This document shows, piece by piece, positions 53,664-61,687 of a stretch of DNA of 64,000 nucleotides. The DNA is taken from NCBI GenBank assembly GCA_030425705.1, contig JAUHZU010000001.1, positions 124,001-188,000 on the forward strand, read 5' to 3'. A program made the position numbers and the translations under genes. The notes under the pieces were generated by a model that saw only the letters and a program-made list of their open reading frames with translations, was not told the DNA's origin and searched no databases. This stretch comes from Phycisphaerae bacterium. GTDB lineage: Bacteria; Planctomycetota; Phycisphaerae; Phycisphaerales; Phycisphaeraceae. Each line of letters starts with the position of its first letter. Positions within the stretch are counted from its first letter, which is position 1.

Positions 53664-54524
53664 ATGCGGTGTGGTTTGCCCCTGTGGTTGACGGTGTGCT
53701 GGCTGGCCGGCGGCGCTCTTGCTGCGCCCCCGCTGACCGATGCGCAGCGGGACGTGCTCGCCACCCACGCGACCGATTTCGATGCCGACCTCGAGGCTGG
53801 GCCCGCCATCTACCCGCTGCTGGAGAACGCCGCGGGCTGGTCGGCCGACGACTTCGCCGGCGACGCCGGGGCCGCGACGCCGCCCACGCCCGACTATGCC
53901 TTTCTGCTGGAGCACCCCGAGCAGGTGCGCGGCGCGGTCTTCCTCGTCGAGGGGGTCTTCATCGAGCAGGTCCGCTTCCCCACCGACGAGCGTGACGGCC
54001 GAGACCGCCTCCAACGCTCGGGTCACCCCGCCTGGGGCAGCCAGCTCACCGGCTGGGGGATCAAGGTCGGCGAGGGCGCGGACGATGTCGTGATGGTCTA
54101 CTTCGTCGACCCGGACGGCCGTATCGAGCCGCCGCGCAACGGCGCGGAGGTCCGTGTCGCCGCACGGTTCTACAAGGTCTGGACCGTGCCCGACCGCGAG
54201 GGCCGGGGCTTCGACTTCCTGGCGTTCGTCGGCGGTGCGCGCGAGGTCGTGGGCGCGCCCTCGGCCGGGCCCGGCGGGCCGGGCTGGAACAAGGTCGTCA
54301 TCATGCTCGTGCTCGTCGCGGCCGGCGGGTTCTACGGCATGCGGGTCTTCCTCGCCCGCAAGCAGAAGGCCGGCCGCGCGCACTCGCAGGCCCTGCTCGA
54401 CCAGCGCCGCCGCGAACGCGACACCGCCGAAGACGCTGGTGCCGAAGAAGCGATCGACCCCAACCTCCCCGAAGACCCCGCCGAAGCCCTGGCATACCTG
54501 CAGGAACGGGAAGCCGGCAGGTGA
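53664..54524 (+). CDS. Exported single-pass membrane protein of unknown function
   Basis: A 286-residue protein that I do not recognise. A signal peptide ([20 protein letters not shown]) is followed by an extracytoplasmic domain of about 190 residues with a strand-rich pattern ([53 protein letters not shown]). A membrane helix ([21 protein letters not shown]) and a basic, then acidic, cytosolic tail complete it. It is divergent from guaA across 119 bases and convergent with the sulfatase. Confidence 0.72.
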   Translation: MRCGLPLWLTVCWLAGGALAAPPLTDAQRDVLATHATDFDADLEAGPAIYPLLENAAGWSADDFAGDAGAATPPTPDYAFLLEHPEQVRGAVFLVEGVFIEQVRFPTDERDGRDRLQRSGHPAWGSQLTGWGIKVGEGADDVVMVYFVDPDGRIEPPRNGAEVRVAARFYKVWTVPDREGRGFDFLAFVGGAREVVGAPSAGPGGPGWNKVVIMLVLVAAGGFYGMRVFLARKQKAGRAHSQALLDQRRRERDTAEDAGAEEAIDPNLPEDPAEALAYLQEREAGR

Positions 54525-54569
54525 TCTGCACGACTGAACCTGTAGTGCATAACTCCGATCGGCACGAAG

Positions 54570-56705
54570 CTACTCGCCCGCCTCGACCGTGAGCCCGGTG
54601 AAGCGGGTCCTGGTGTTGTTGAGCCCGTAGCCGGCGTGGGTGACCGGGCCGAAGCCCGCGGGCAGGTTGGCTCGGATGCGTGAGCCGTTGGCGGTCAGGG
54701 TCAGCACGCCGTCGGCGACCTCGACGCGGAGGTCGTAGCTTGTCGCGGTGTCTTCTTCGGTGATCGTCATCTTCGCGATGGGCTCGCCGTCGGGCCCGAG
54801 CACGACGTACTCGTTCGCGCCGATGTAGGCCCCCGCGCGGATGGCGGTCTTGCCGTTGTCGTCGCTCAGCGCGATCAGCCCGTTGCGGATGCCGTCGGCC
54901 CGCTCGCTCTGCACGGTGCAGGTGACGGTGAGCGTGTCGGCCGGGGCGTCCAGGGGCTGCACGGCGAACGCGCCGTCGGTGTTGCTGGTCAGGACCCAGC
55001 CGCCCTCGACCCAGCGGGCGTTGGAGAGCCCAAAGACCTTGCCGAGGTCCGGGTGGTCGCGTCCGCCGATGGAGTTGCCGAACTCCTCCCGCAGCGCCTG
55101 GAGGCGCTGGTAGAGGCGGAGCTGCACGTCCGCGTAGGCGGGGTCGTCGTAGACGCTGGTAAGTTCGTCGGGGTCCTGCTGGCGGTCGAAAAGCTCCCAG
55201 TAGTCCCACTCGGGCTCGTAGTAGTGGATGAGCTTGTAGTTGTCGGTGGCGACGCCGTAATGCGCGGCGACGCGGTGGGTCGCGCGGGACTCGTAGTAGT
55301 GGTAGTAGAGCGCGTCGCGGCCGGGCAGCTCGGCGTCGCCCTCGAGCAGCGGGACGAGCGACGTGCCGTGCATCGGCGTGTCGGGCGCGGTGCCGGCGAG
55401 GTCGAGGAAGGTCGGGGCGTAGTCGATGTTCTGGACCAGCTCGTTGCTCTCGACCCCCGCGGGGATGTGCCCGGGCCAGCGGACGATCAGCGGCATGGCG
55501 AAGCTCTCTTCGTACATCCAGCGCTTGTCGTACCAGCCGTGGTCGCCGAGGTAGAAGCCCTGGTCGGAGCTGTAGATGACGATGGTGTTGGCCGCGATGT
55601 CGGGGTGGCGGTCCAGCCAGTCGAGGACCCGGCCGACGTTGCGGTCGACCCCCGCGACGCAGCGGAGGTAGTTCTTGATGTACCGCTGGTACTTCCAGCG
55701 GACAATGTCTTCCTCGGACATGCCTTCCATCTGCCCGCGGAAGGCATCGTTCTCGTCGTTATACGCGGCGTCCCACGCGGCGCGCTGCGTCTCGGTCATA
55801 CGGTTCATGTTGTTGCGGTAGGCGTTCATGAGCCACTCGTCGTCATCGACCGGGCACATCAGGTCATAGCCGAACGACATATGCCGGTCGATCTCCATCT
55901 CGTTGTCGGGCAGGGCCGGCCCACGGCCCGCGTAGTCGTCGAAGAGCGTGTCCGGCTCGGGGATCGTCTGCCCGTCGTAAAGGTTCAGCTCCTCGGGCCC
56001 GGGCATCCACGCGCGGTGGGGGGCCTTGTGCTGGCACATGAGGACGAAGGGCTTGTCGGTGTCGCGGCCGGTCTCGAGCCAGGCGAGCGCCATGTCGGTG
56101 GTGACATCGGTGCAGTAGCCCTCGATGCGGCGTCGGCCGTCGGGGAAGATGAAGTCGGGGTTGTAGTACTGCCCCTGGCCGGGGAGGATCGCCCAGTGGT
56201 CGAAGCCGATGGGGTCAGAGTTGAGGTGCCACTTGCCGATGATGGCGGTCTGGTAGCCGGCGCGTTGCAGGAGCTGGGGGAAGGTCTGCTGCGTGCCGTC
56301 GAACGTGTTGCCGTTCTGCATGAAGCCGTTGGCGTGGGAGTGGAGCCCGGTGAGGATGTTCGCGCGGGAGGGGCCGCAGATGGAGTTGGCGCAGTAGCTT
56401 CGGCGGAAGAGGACGCCCTCGTCGGCGAGGCGGTCGATATTGGGCGTATCGTTGATGACCGAGCCGTAGGCGCTGATGGCGTGGGGCGCGTGGTCGTCGG
56501 TGAAGATGAAGATGATGTTGGGCCGGCTGCCCGAGAGGTCGGGGCGGACCGCGGGGGCGGGATCGCTGGGGGCGGGGGTGGCGCCGGTTGTAGCGGTCGT
56601 GTCGTCGCCGTCGGCCGTGCAACCGGCGAGGACCAGTATCAGGGCGGGGGCGAGGGCGGCCAGGGTCCGATGCAAGCGGTGGCGGGGGGGGTGTAGACGC
56701 ATCAT
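54570..56705 (-). CDS. Type I sulfatase lipoprotein with C-terminal beta-domain
   Basis: A 711-residue sulfatase that should release sulfate from a polysaccharide or other sulfate ester outside the cytoplasm. The lipobox LAGC puts the acylated Cys at C29. The formylglycine precursor is C110 in SICGPSRAN (CxPSR type). Metal ligands include D70/D71 in IFTDDHAPHA and the later SSDQGFYLGDHGWYDKRWMYEESF. The core ends near residue 520. A further 180 residues of strands (GGWVLTSNTDGAFAVQPL and onward) form an extra domain like a sugar-binding jelly roll. A formylglycine-generating enzyme is needed but not encoded here. The start is the first of two adjacent ATG codons. Confidence 0.92.
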   Translation of the reverse strand: MMRLHPPRHRLHRTLAALAPALILVLAGCTADGDDTTATTGATPAPSDPAPAVRPDLSGSRPNIIFIFTDDHAPHAISAYGSVINDTPNIDRLADEGVLFRRSYCANSICGPSRANILTGLHSHANGFMQNGNTFDGTQQTFPQLLQRAGYQTAIIGKWHLNSDPIGFDHWAILPGQGQYYNPDFIFPDGRRRIEGYCTDVTTDMALAWLETGRDTDKPFVLMCQHKAPHRAWMPGPEELNLYDGQTIPEPDTLFDDYAGRGPALPDNEMEIDRHMSFGYDLMCPVDDDEWLMNAYRNNMNRMTETQRAAWDAAYNDENDAFRGQMEGMSEEDIVRWKYQRYIKNYLRCVAGVDRNVGRVLDWLDRHPDIAANTIVIYSSDQGFYLGDHGWYDKRWMYEESFAMPLIVRWPGHIPAGVESNELVQNIDYAPTFLDLAGTAPDTPMHGTSLVPLLEGDAELPGRDALYYHYYESRATHRVAAHYGVATDNYKLIHYYEPEWDYWELFDRQQDPDELTSVYDDPAYADVQLRLYQRLQALREEFGNSIGGRDHPDLGKVFGLSNARWVEGGWVLTSNTDGAFAVQPLDAPADTLTVTCTVQSERADGIRNGLIALSDDNGKTAIRAGAYIGANEYVVLGPDGEPIAKMTITEEDTATSYDLRVEVADGVLTLTANGSRIRANLPAGFGPVTHAGYGLNNTRTRFTGLTVEAGE

Positions 56706-56813
56706 GGGCTCGCGTGGGTCGTGGGATCGGGGGCGGCGGGAGTGTGGTCTATACTCTGGGGAACGATGCAGGGCGGGCCGGCTCACTTCTTGGCCCGGAC
56801 AGGGAAACGCTTC

Positions 56814-57830
56814 ATGCCACTATACAAGACGCCGACCGTGCTCACGCTCACCGCCCTGGCCGCGCTCGCCGGGTGCCAGGGGCCGGCCCCGGCTGCCCGT
56901 CAGGCCGCACCCGTGCAGCCCGAGGTCGCACCGGAAGAGGCCGCCATCGCCGTCGCGTTGGTGGACGAGGGGCGGCAGCGCCAGGCCGAGGGCGACTACG
57001 AGGACGCGCTCGCCGCGTTCACCCAGGCGATCCAGAAGAACCCCCGGCTGACCGAGGCGCACCTGGGCATCGGCGACGTCTTCCGCGGGCAGGGCGACTA
57101 CGACCAGGCCGCCTCCGCCTACCGCACCGCCATCCGCACCAACCCCAACAACTTCGACGCCCGCTACTACTACGGGCTCACCAACCAGCTCGACGGGCTC
57201 ACCGAGGCGGCGATCGCCTCCTACGAACGCGCGCTGCGCATCCGCCCCGACAGCTTCCCCGCCAACCGCGACATGGGCTCGGCCCAGCTCCAGCATGGCG
57301 ATCCCGAGGCCGCCATCCCCTACGCCCAACGCGCGACCGAGCTCGACCCCGAGTCGCAGGCCGCCTGGGCCAACCTCGCCGCCGCCTACTCCCTCGTCGG
57401 CGACTACACCGGCGCGATCGAGGCCTACCGCCAGACCCTCGAGCTCGGCGAGCCGGCCGAGCCGATCATGCTCGGCCTCGCCGATGCGCATATCCAGCTC
57501 GGCAACTTCTCACGCGCCGAGAACGTCCTCCGCGCCACGCTCCGCACCGAGTCTAGCCCGATCGGCTATGAACGCCTGGGCTTTGTGCTCTTCCGCCAGG
57601 CCCGGTTCGAGGACGCGCTCGCCGCGTATAACGAGGCGCTGCGCAACGCGCCCGAGGACCTCGCGGCGCTCAACGGCGCGGGCGTCTGCCTGATGGCCCT
57701 GTACCTCGACGGCGGCGAGTACGACGACCAGCTCCGCGTCCGAGCGCTCAACAACTGGCGGCGGAGTCTCGAACTCGACCGCAGCCAGGACATGCTCATC
57801 GACCTGATCTCGCGCTACACCAAGGAGTAG
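56814..57830 (+). CDS. TPR-repeat lipoprotein
   Basis: A 338-residue envelope lipoprotein: MPLYKTPTVLTLTALAALAG ends in lipobox LAGC. A Pro/Ala linker is followed by about seven TPR units from about residue 48 to 310. Clear copies are GRQRQAEGDYEDALAAFTQA, GDVFRGQGDYDQAASAYRTA and AAYSLVGDYTGAIEAYRQTL. TPR lipoproteins scaffold other proteins, and no partner is shown. TATACT at 56750-56755 is a possible -10 with no good -35. The reading from 56721 would hide the lipobox and is rejected. It is divergent from the sulfatase. Confidence 0.85.
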   Translation: MPLYKTPTVLTLTALAALAGCQGPAPAARQAAPVQPEVAPEEAAIAVALVDEGRQRQAEGDYEDALAAFTQAIQKNPRLTEAHLGIGDVFRGQGDYDQAASAYRTAIRTNPNNFDARYYYGLTNQLDGLTEAAIASYERALRIRPDSFPANRDMGSAQLQHGDPEAAIPYAQRATELDPESQAAWANLAAAYSLVGDYTGAIEAYRQTLELGEPAEPIMLGLADAHIQLGNFSRAENVLRATLRTESSPIGYERLGFVLFRQARFEDALAAYNEALRNAPEDLAALNGAGVCLMALYLDGGEYDDQLRVRALNNWRRSLELDRSQDMLIDLISRYTKE

Positions 57831-57859
57831 CGCCGCGGGTTCGCACGGGATGTTTGGTA

Positions 57860-57893
57860 CAAAAACAAAGCCCACGCCGTCACGGCGTGGGCT
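57860..57893 (-). terminator. Terminator of the regulator gene
   Basis: A perfect 11-bp stem AGCCCACGCCG/CGGCGTGGGCT (57869-57879, 57883-57893) followed on the minus strand by TTGTTTTTG. Same hairpin family as at 40487 and 42604. Confidence 0.85.
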
Positions 57894-57918
57894 GCCTTCT
57901 GCTCGGGTGGCGGCTCGG

Positions 57919-58320
57919 CTACGTCGAGGCCCCCGCGGCGCGGGCGTCGCGCGAGGCCTGTACCGACCCGGCGTCGCGCACGACCTGCTCGAGCTGGCCG
58001 ATGTACTCGAGGAACCGCTTCCGCCCGAGCTTGGTCAGCCGGTACTGCGTCGGGCGTTTGCCCCGGCCACGCTTCTTCAGGGCCGAGGGCTTGAGCGCCT
58101 GCGACTCGACGAAGCCGGCCTCTTCGAGGACGACCAGGTGACGGTTGAGGTTGCCGTCGGTCAGCCCGACGAGTTCCTTGAGGTCGGTGAACACTAGCCC
58201 GCCGGGGTGCGTGACCAGCGAGGTGAGGATGCCCAGCCGGGCCTTCTCGTGGATGACGCGTTCCAGCCCGTCGTAGGCGAACCGGCCGGCGTCGTCGGGG
58301 GTGGGGGGGTCGCTAGTCAT
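57919..58320 (-). CDS. Winged-helix transcriptional regulator
   Basis: A 133-residue DNA-binding protein. The winged helix covers about residues 20-105: IHEKARLGILTSLVTHPGGLVFTDLKELVGLTDGNLNRHLVVLEEAGFVE. A basic wing (KPSALKKRGRGKRPTQYRLTKLGRKRF) and a short helix follow. This matches the small regulators that act in pairs with a membrane protein. Its ATG overlaps the stop of the upstream membrane-protein gene by 8 bases (ATGACTAG), so the two are cotranslated and probably functionally linked. Confidence 0.88.
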   Translation of the reverse strand: MTSDPPTPDDAGRFAYDGLERVIHEKARLGILTSLVTHPGGLVFTDLKELVGLTDGNLNRHLVVLEEAGFVESQALKPSALKKRGRGKRPTQYRLTKLGRKRFLEYIGQLEQVVRDAGSVQASRDARAAGAST

Positions 58321-58936
58321 GAGCGTGCTCCGAGGCGGGGCGTTCGAGGGTCCAGAACAACACGCCGGCCGCGAGCGCCTGCCCGATGCCGAACGTCGAC
58401 GCCATCGCCACCGACGACAGCGCCCACGCCCCCTGTGCCCAGGCGAGGCACGCCAGTCCCGACGCGAGGTACCACATGCCCACCGCCATCATCGGCCGGG
58501 GCAGCATCCGACGCATCGACAACACACCCAGCCCGAACAGCACCGCCCACAGCCCCGGCAGCATCCACACCTGCTCCCGCGCCCACAGCGCGAGCACGAC
58601 CGTCAGCCACGCCCCCGCCCCGAGCACCGGGCTCAGCCGTTCGACCACCTCCAGCGCCTGCTCGCGCTCCAGCTTCGACCCGCTCAGCCGGGCCCGCTGC
58701 ACCATCGCCCACGCCGCGGCGAGCACGCTGCCCACCGCGACGACAAACCAAAGCGTCAGGTACCGCCGCATGCTCAGCATCGGGTCGGGCACCAGCCACG
58801 GCTGCGCCGCGGCCCCGGCCCACGCCAGCGCCGCGCTCACCGCCACCGACGACGACCGCAGCCCCCGGTACACCACCGCCCGCCCGACCTGCTGGCGGAT
58901 CTCCGCGATCTGATCCAAGGCATCGTGTAAACGCAT
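58313..58936 (-). CDS. Membrane protein cotranslated with the winged-helix regulator
   Basis: A 207-residue protein with an N-terminal amphipathic stretch (MRLHDALDQIAEIRQQVGRA) and four to five membrane helices (about 32-50, 62-82, 102-120, 125-143, 165-190). I do not recognise a specific family. AGGA 8 bases before the ATG at 58936 supports that start. Pairing with a winged-helix regulator recalls two-gene units where the membrane protein is sensed or controlled by the regulator; no direct evidence is visible. Confidence 0.8.
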   Translation of the reverse strand: MRLHDALDQIAEIRQQVGRAVVYRGLRSSSVAVSAALAWAGAAAQPWLVPDPMLSMRRYLTLWFVVAVGSVLAAAWAMVQRARLSGSKLEREQALEVVERLSPVLGAGAWLTVVLALWAREQVWMLPGLWAVLFGLGVLSMRRMLPRPMMAVGMWYLASGLACLAWAQGAWALSSVAMASTFGIGQALAAGVLFWTLERPASEHAHD

Positions 58937-59032
58937 CGTTAGATTCCTGGCCAAGTGTCTTTAGAATACAGAGTATTGGTTGGCTTGCAACAGGATTTTG
59001 CAGCAGCCAGATCGGCACCGGGAGCCAGACCG

Positions 59033-59407
59033 ATGGGGTCACGTAAAACCTTGTGGATCGGGGCGTGGGCACTGGCCGGGCTCGGGCTCTGCCTTGGGAG
59101 CCTGGAACTGCTTGGGCGAACCGTGACGCCGTTTGGCCTCCGCTCTGGGACAACCGCCGACCCCATCCTTGAGTCTTTGTTGCCCACGGGCGGCAATGGA
59201 TGGTGGGGATTGCTCGCCGGCGTGTTGTATGTCTTGTTTCTTAGCGTGGTGTGCGTGCGGAGAAACCTGTCGCTAGCGATGCGATTGGCCCACGCCAGGA
59301 GCGCCGTTGTGCTGTCGGCCGGCCTGCTGGTTACGTCCTTCGGCGTCGCCGTGTTGATATGGGGCGGCCTGTTCCTGGCGTCGCTCTGGTTCTGGTCGAG
59401 CTGGTAG
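59033..59407 (+). CDS. Small membrane protein of unknown function
   Basis: A 124-residue protein with three hydrophobic segments (TLWIGAWALAGLGLCLGSLEL, WWGLLAGVLYVLFLSVVCV and SAVVLSAGLLVTSFGVAVLI onward). GGAG 8 bases before ATG 59033 decides the start; a GTG at 58955 lies close to the divergent gene. The sequence is less GC-rich than its surroundings (about 58955-59480), hinting at separate origin. No known family was recognised. Confidence 0.6.
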   Translation: MGSRKTLWIGAWALAGLGLCLGSLELLGRTVTPFGLRSGTTADPILESLLPTGGNGWWGLLAGVLYVLFLSVVCVRRNLSLAMRLAHARSAVVLSAGLLVTSFGVAVLIWGGLFLASLWFWSSW

Positions 59408-59483
59408 CACGCGTGTGTCGCCAGGAGCGTGCAGCTTGTACCGATTGCTCATGGGGCTATTGGCATCGATCGGACGATGCGCG

Positions 59484-59489
59484 TATGGT
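59484..59489 (+). promoter_or_regulatory. -10-like element of the trehalose gene
   Basis: TATGGT (4 of 6) ends 8 bases before the ATG at 59498. Confidence 0.35.
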
Positions 59490-59497
59490 CGGGGACC

Positions 59498-61687
59498 ATG
59501 AGCCGGCTCATCACCGTATCCAACCGCCTGCCCGTCCAGCTCAACGCCAAGGGGGCCCTCGTCCGCAGCGGCGGGGGGCTCGCCTCGGCCATGAGCGCGC
59601 TCGACCACCCCGACCAGCTCTGGATCGGCTGGCCCGGCCAGCTCGACGCCGCCCGACACGACGAGCTGACCTGGCGCCTCCGCGTGGAGCAGGGCTGTGT
59701 CCCCGTCTACCTCGACGACGAGCTGTTCGAGCCGTTCTACGCCGGCTACGCCAACGCAACCCTCTGGCCGCTGCTGCACTACATGACCGACCGCGCGAAG
59801 TTCGAGCCCGACTGGTTCGAGGCCTACCGCGTCGCCAACGAACGCTTCGCCGACGTCGTGCTGCAGGAGGCCCGGCCCGGCGACCACGTCTGGGTCCACG
59901 ACTACCAGCTCATGCTGCTGCCCGCGATCCTCCGCGAACGCATGCCGTCGCTCACGATCGGCTACTTCCTGCACGTGCCCTTCCCCTCGCACGAGGTCTT
60001 CCGCGTCCTGCCCGAGCGCGAGCACCTGCTGGCCGGACTCCTGGGCGCGGACCTGATCGGGTTCCACACGTTCGGCTACCTGCGGCACTTCCGATCGGCG
60101 TTGCTGCGCGGCCTCGAGCAGGAGTCGCTGCCCGGCAGCGCGGTCGTCGGCGGCCGGCTGGTCCGCATGGGCGTGTACCCGATCGGCCACAACCGCGCGG
60201 CCTTCGACAAGGCGACCGCCGCCCCCGCCTTCCGCAGCCACCTGGGCCAGCTGGAGAAGGAGTTCGAGGGCCGACGCCTGGTGCTCAGCGTCGAGCGGCT
60301 GGACTACACCAAGGGCATCCCGCAGAAGCTCGCGTCGATCGAGCGGTTCCTCGCCGACCACCCCGAGCGCTGCGAGGACACGGTGTTCCTCATCATCGCC
60401 GTGCCGTCGCGGCAGACGGTCGAGGAGTACCAGCAGCTCACCGAGCAGGTACAGCTCGCGGTGGGTGAGATCAATGGCAACTACAGCACGTTCAGCCGTC
60501 AGCCCGTGCACTTCTACCACCGGGGGACGGACCTGGAGCACCTCGCGGCGCTGTACGCCCTGGCGGACGTCGCGCTGGTAACGCCGCTGATCGACGGGAT
60601 GAACCTGGTGGCGAAGGAGTACGTGGACTGCAAGGGTGCGCCGGGTGCCCGGCCGGGCGTGCTGGTGCTCTCGGAGATGGCGGGCGCGGCGCAGGAGCTG
60701 GCCGGGGCGCTTCTCGTGAATCCGTACGACACGCAGGGCGTGAGCGAGGCGATCAACACCGCGCTGTCGCGCTCCGCGGAGGATGCACACGCCGCCATGC
60801 AGCCGATGCGCCAGCGGGTGCGCAACGTCGACGCCGCCGCGTGGGCCAAGGGGTTTGTCGACGACCTGGGCAGAGAACAGCGGGCACCCTACGACCCCGC
60901 GGCCGAGCCGGGCGACGAGCTGCTGAGCAAACTCGCGTCCGCGGCGAAGCTCGCGCTGATCCTGGACTACGACGGCACCCTGCGCAGCTTCACCGCCAAG
61001 CCCGAGGACGCGGTGCCGAGCGACGAAACCCTCGCGCTGCTCGCCGCGCTGGCGGCGCTGGACGGCGTCGACCTGACCGTCGTGTCGGGCCGGCCCGAGG
61101 CGTTCCTCGAAACCCACCTGGGGCCGCTGGGCATCGCGATGTTTGCCGAGCACGGCTACCGCTGCCGCGCCGCCACACCGCTCGGCGGGCCGGCCCCGGC
61201 GTGGGAAGACACCAACCCGCGGGCGGACGTGTCGTGGGCGTCGGCGGTGCTGCCGATCCTGGAGATGGCGTCGTCGCTCACGCCGGGCACGCACGTCGAG
61301 GTGAAGCGGTCGGCGCTGGTCTGGCACTACCGCCGGGCCGACCCCGAGTTCGGCGCGTGGAAGGCCGGCGAGCTGCTGGGCGAGCTGACCGAGGTCGCCG
61401 CGAACCTGCCGGTCGAGGTGAACCACGGCCACAAGATCGTCGAGGTCGCCAGCCAGCAGGTCAGCAAAGGCGCAGCGCTGGACGCGGTCCTGCAGCAGCA
61501 GACGCCCGACCTCGCGCTGTGCTGCGGCGACGACCGCACCGACGAGAAGATGTTCGCCCGGCGCGATGCGCACCCGAACCTCGAAACGATCAAGGTCGGC
61601 CCCGGCGAGACGCGCGCCGCATGGCGCGTCCCTGATGTCCCCGCGATGCTCGCCTTCCTCCAGCGCCTGCTAGACTCCCGACGATGA
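59498..61687 (+). CDS. Trehalose-6-phosphate synthase/phosphatase fusion
   Basis: A bifunctional 729-residue enzyme making trehalose from UDP-glucose and glucose-6-phosphate. The N-terminal GT20 synthase (about 1-470) shows VSNRLPV, GGLASAM, VHDYQLMLLP, FLHVPFPS, ERLDYTKGIPQKL and DGMNLVAKEYV. The C-terminal HAD-type phosphatase (about 485-729) starts with LILDYDGTL (catalytic D490 and D492), then VVSGRP and GDDRTDEKMF (677 on). The fusion should pass trehalose-6-phosphate within one chain. Trehalose serves as an osmolyte or stress sugar. The stop TGA overlaps the GH15 start (ATGA). Confidence 0.94.
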   Translation: MSRLITVSNRLPVQLNAKGALVRSGGGLASAMSALDHPDQLWIGWPGQLDAARHDELTWRLRVEQGCVPVYLDDELFEPFYAGYANATLWPLLHYMTDRAKFEPDWFEAYRVANERFADVVLQEARPGDHVWVHDYQLMLLPAILRERMPSLTIGYFLHVPFPSHEVFRVLPEREHLLAGLLGADLIGFHTFGYLRHFRSALLRGLEQESLPGSAVVGGRLVRMGVYPIGHNRAAFDKATAAPAFRSHLGQLEKEFEGRRLVLSVERLDYTKGIPQKLASIERFLADHPERCEDTVFLIIAVPSRQTVEEYQQLTEQVQLAVGEINGNYSTFSRQPVHFYHRGTDLEHLAALYALADVALVTPLIDGMNLVAKEYVDCKGAPGARPGVLVLSEMAGAAQELAGALLVNPYDTQGVSEAINTALSRSAEDAHAAMQPMRQRVRNVDAAAWAKGFVDDLGREQRAPYDPAAEPGDELLSKLASAAKLALILDYDGTLRSFTAKPEDAVPSDETLALLAALAALDGVDLTVVSGRPEAFLETHLGPLGIAMFAEHGYRCRAATPLGGPAPAWEDTNPRADVSWASAVLPILEMASSLTPGTHVEVKRSALVWHYRRADPEFGAWKAGELLGELTEVAANLPVEVNHGHKIVEVASQQVSKGAALDAVLQQQTPDLALCCGDDRTDEKMFARRDAHPNLETIKVGPGETRAAWRVPDVPAMLAFLQRLLDSRR

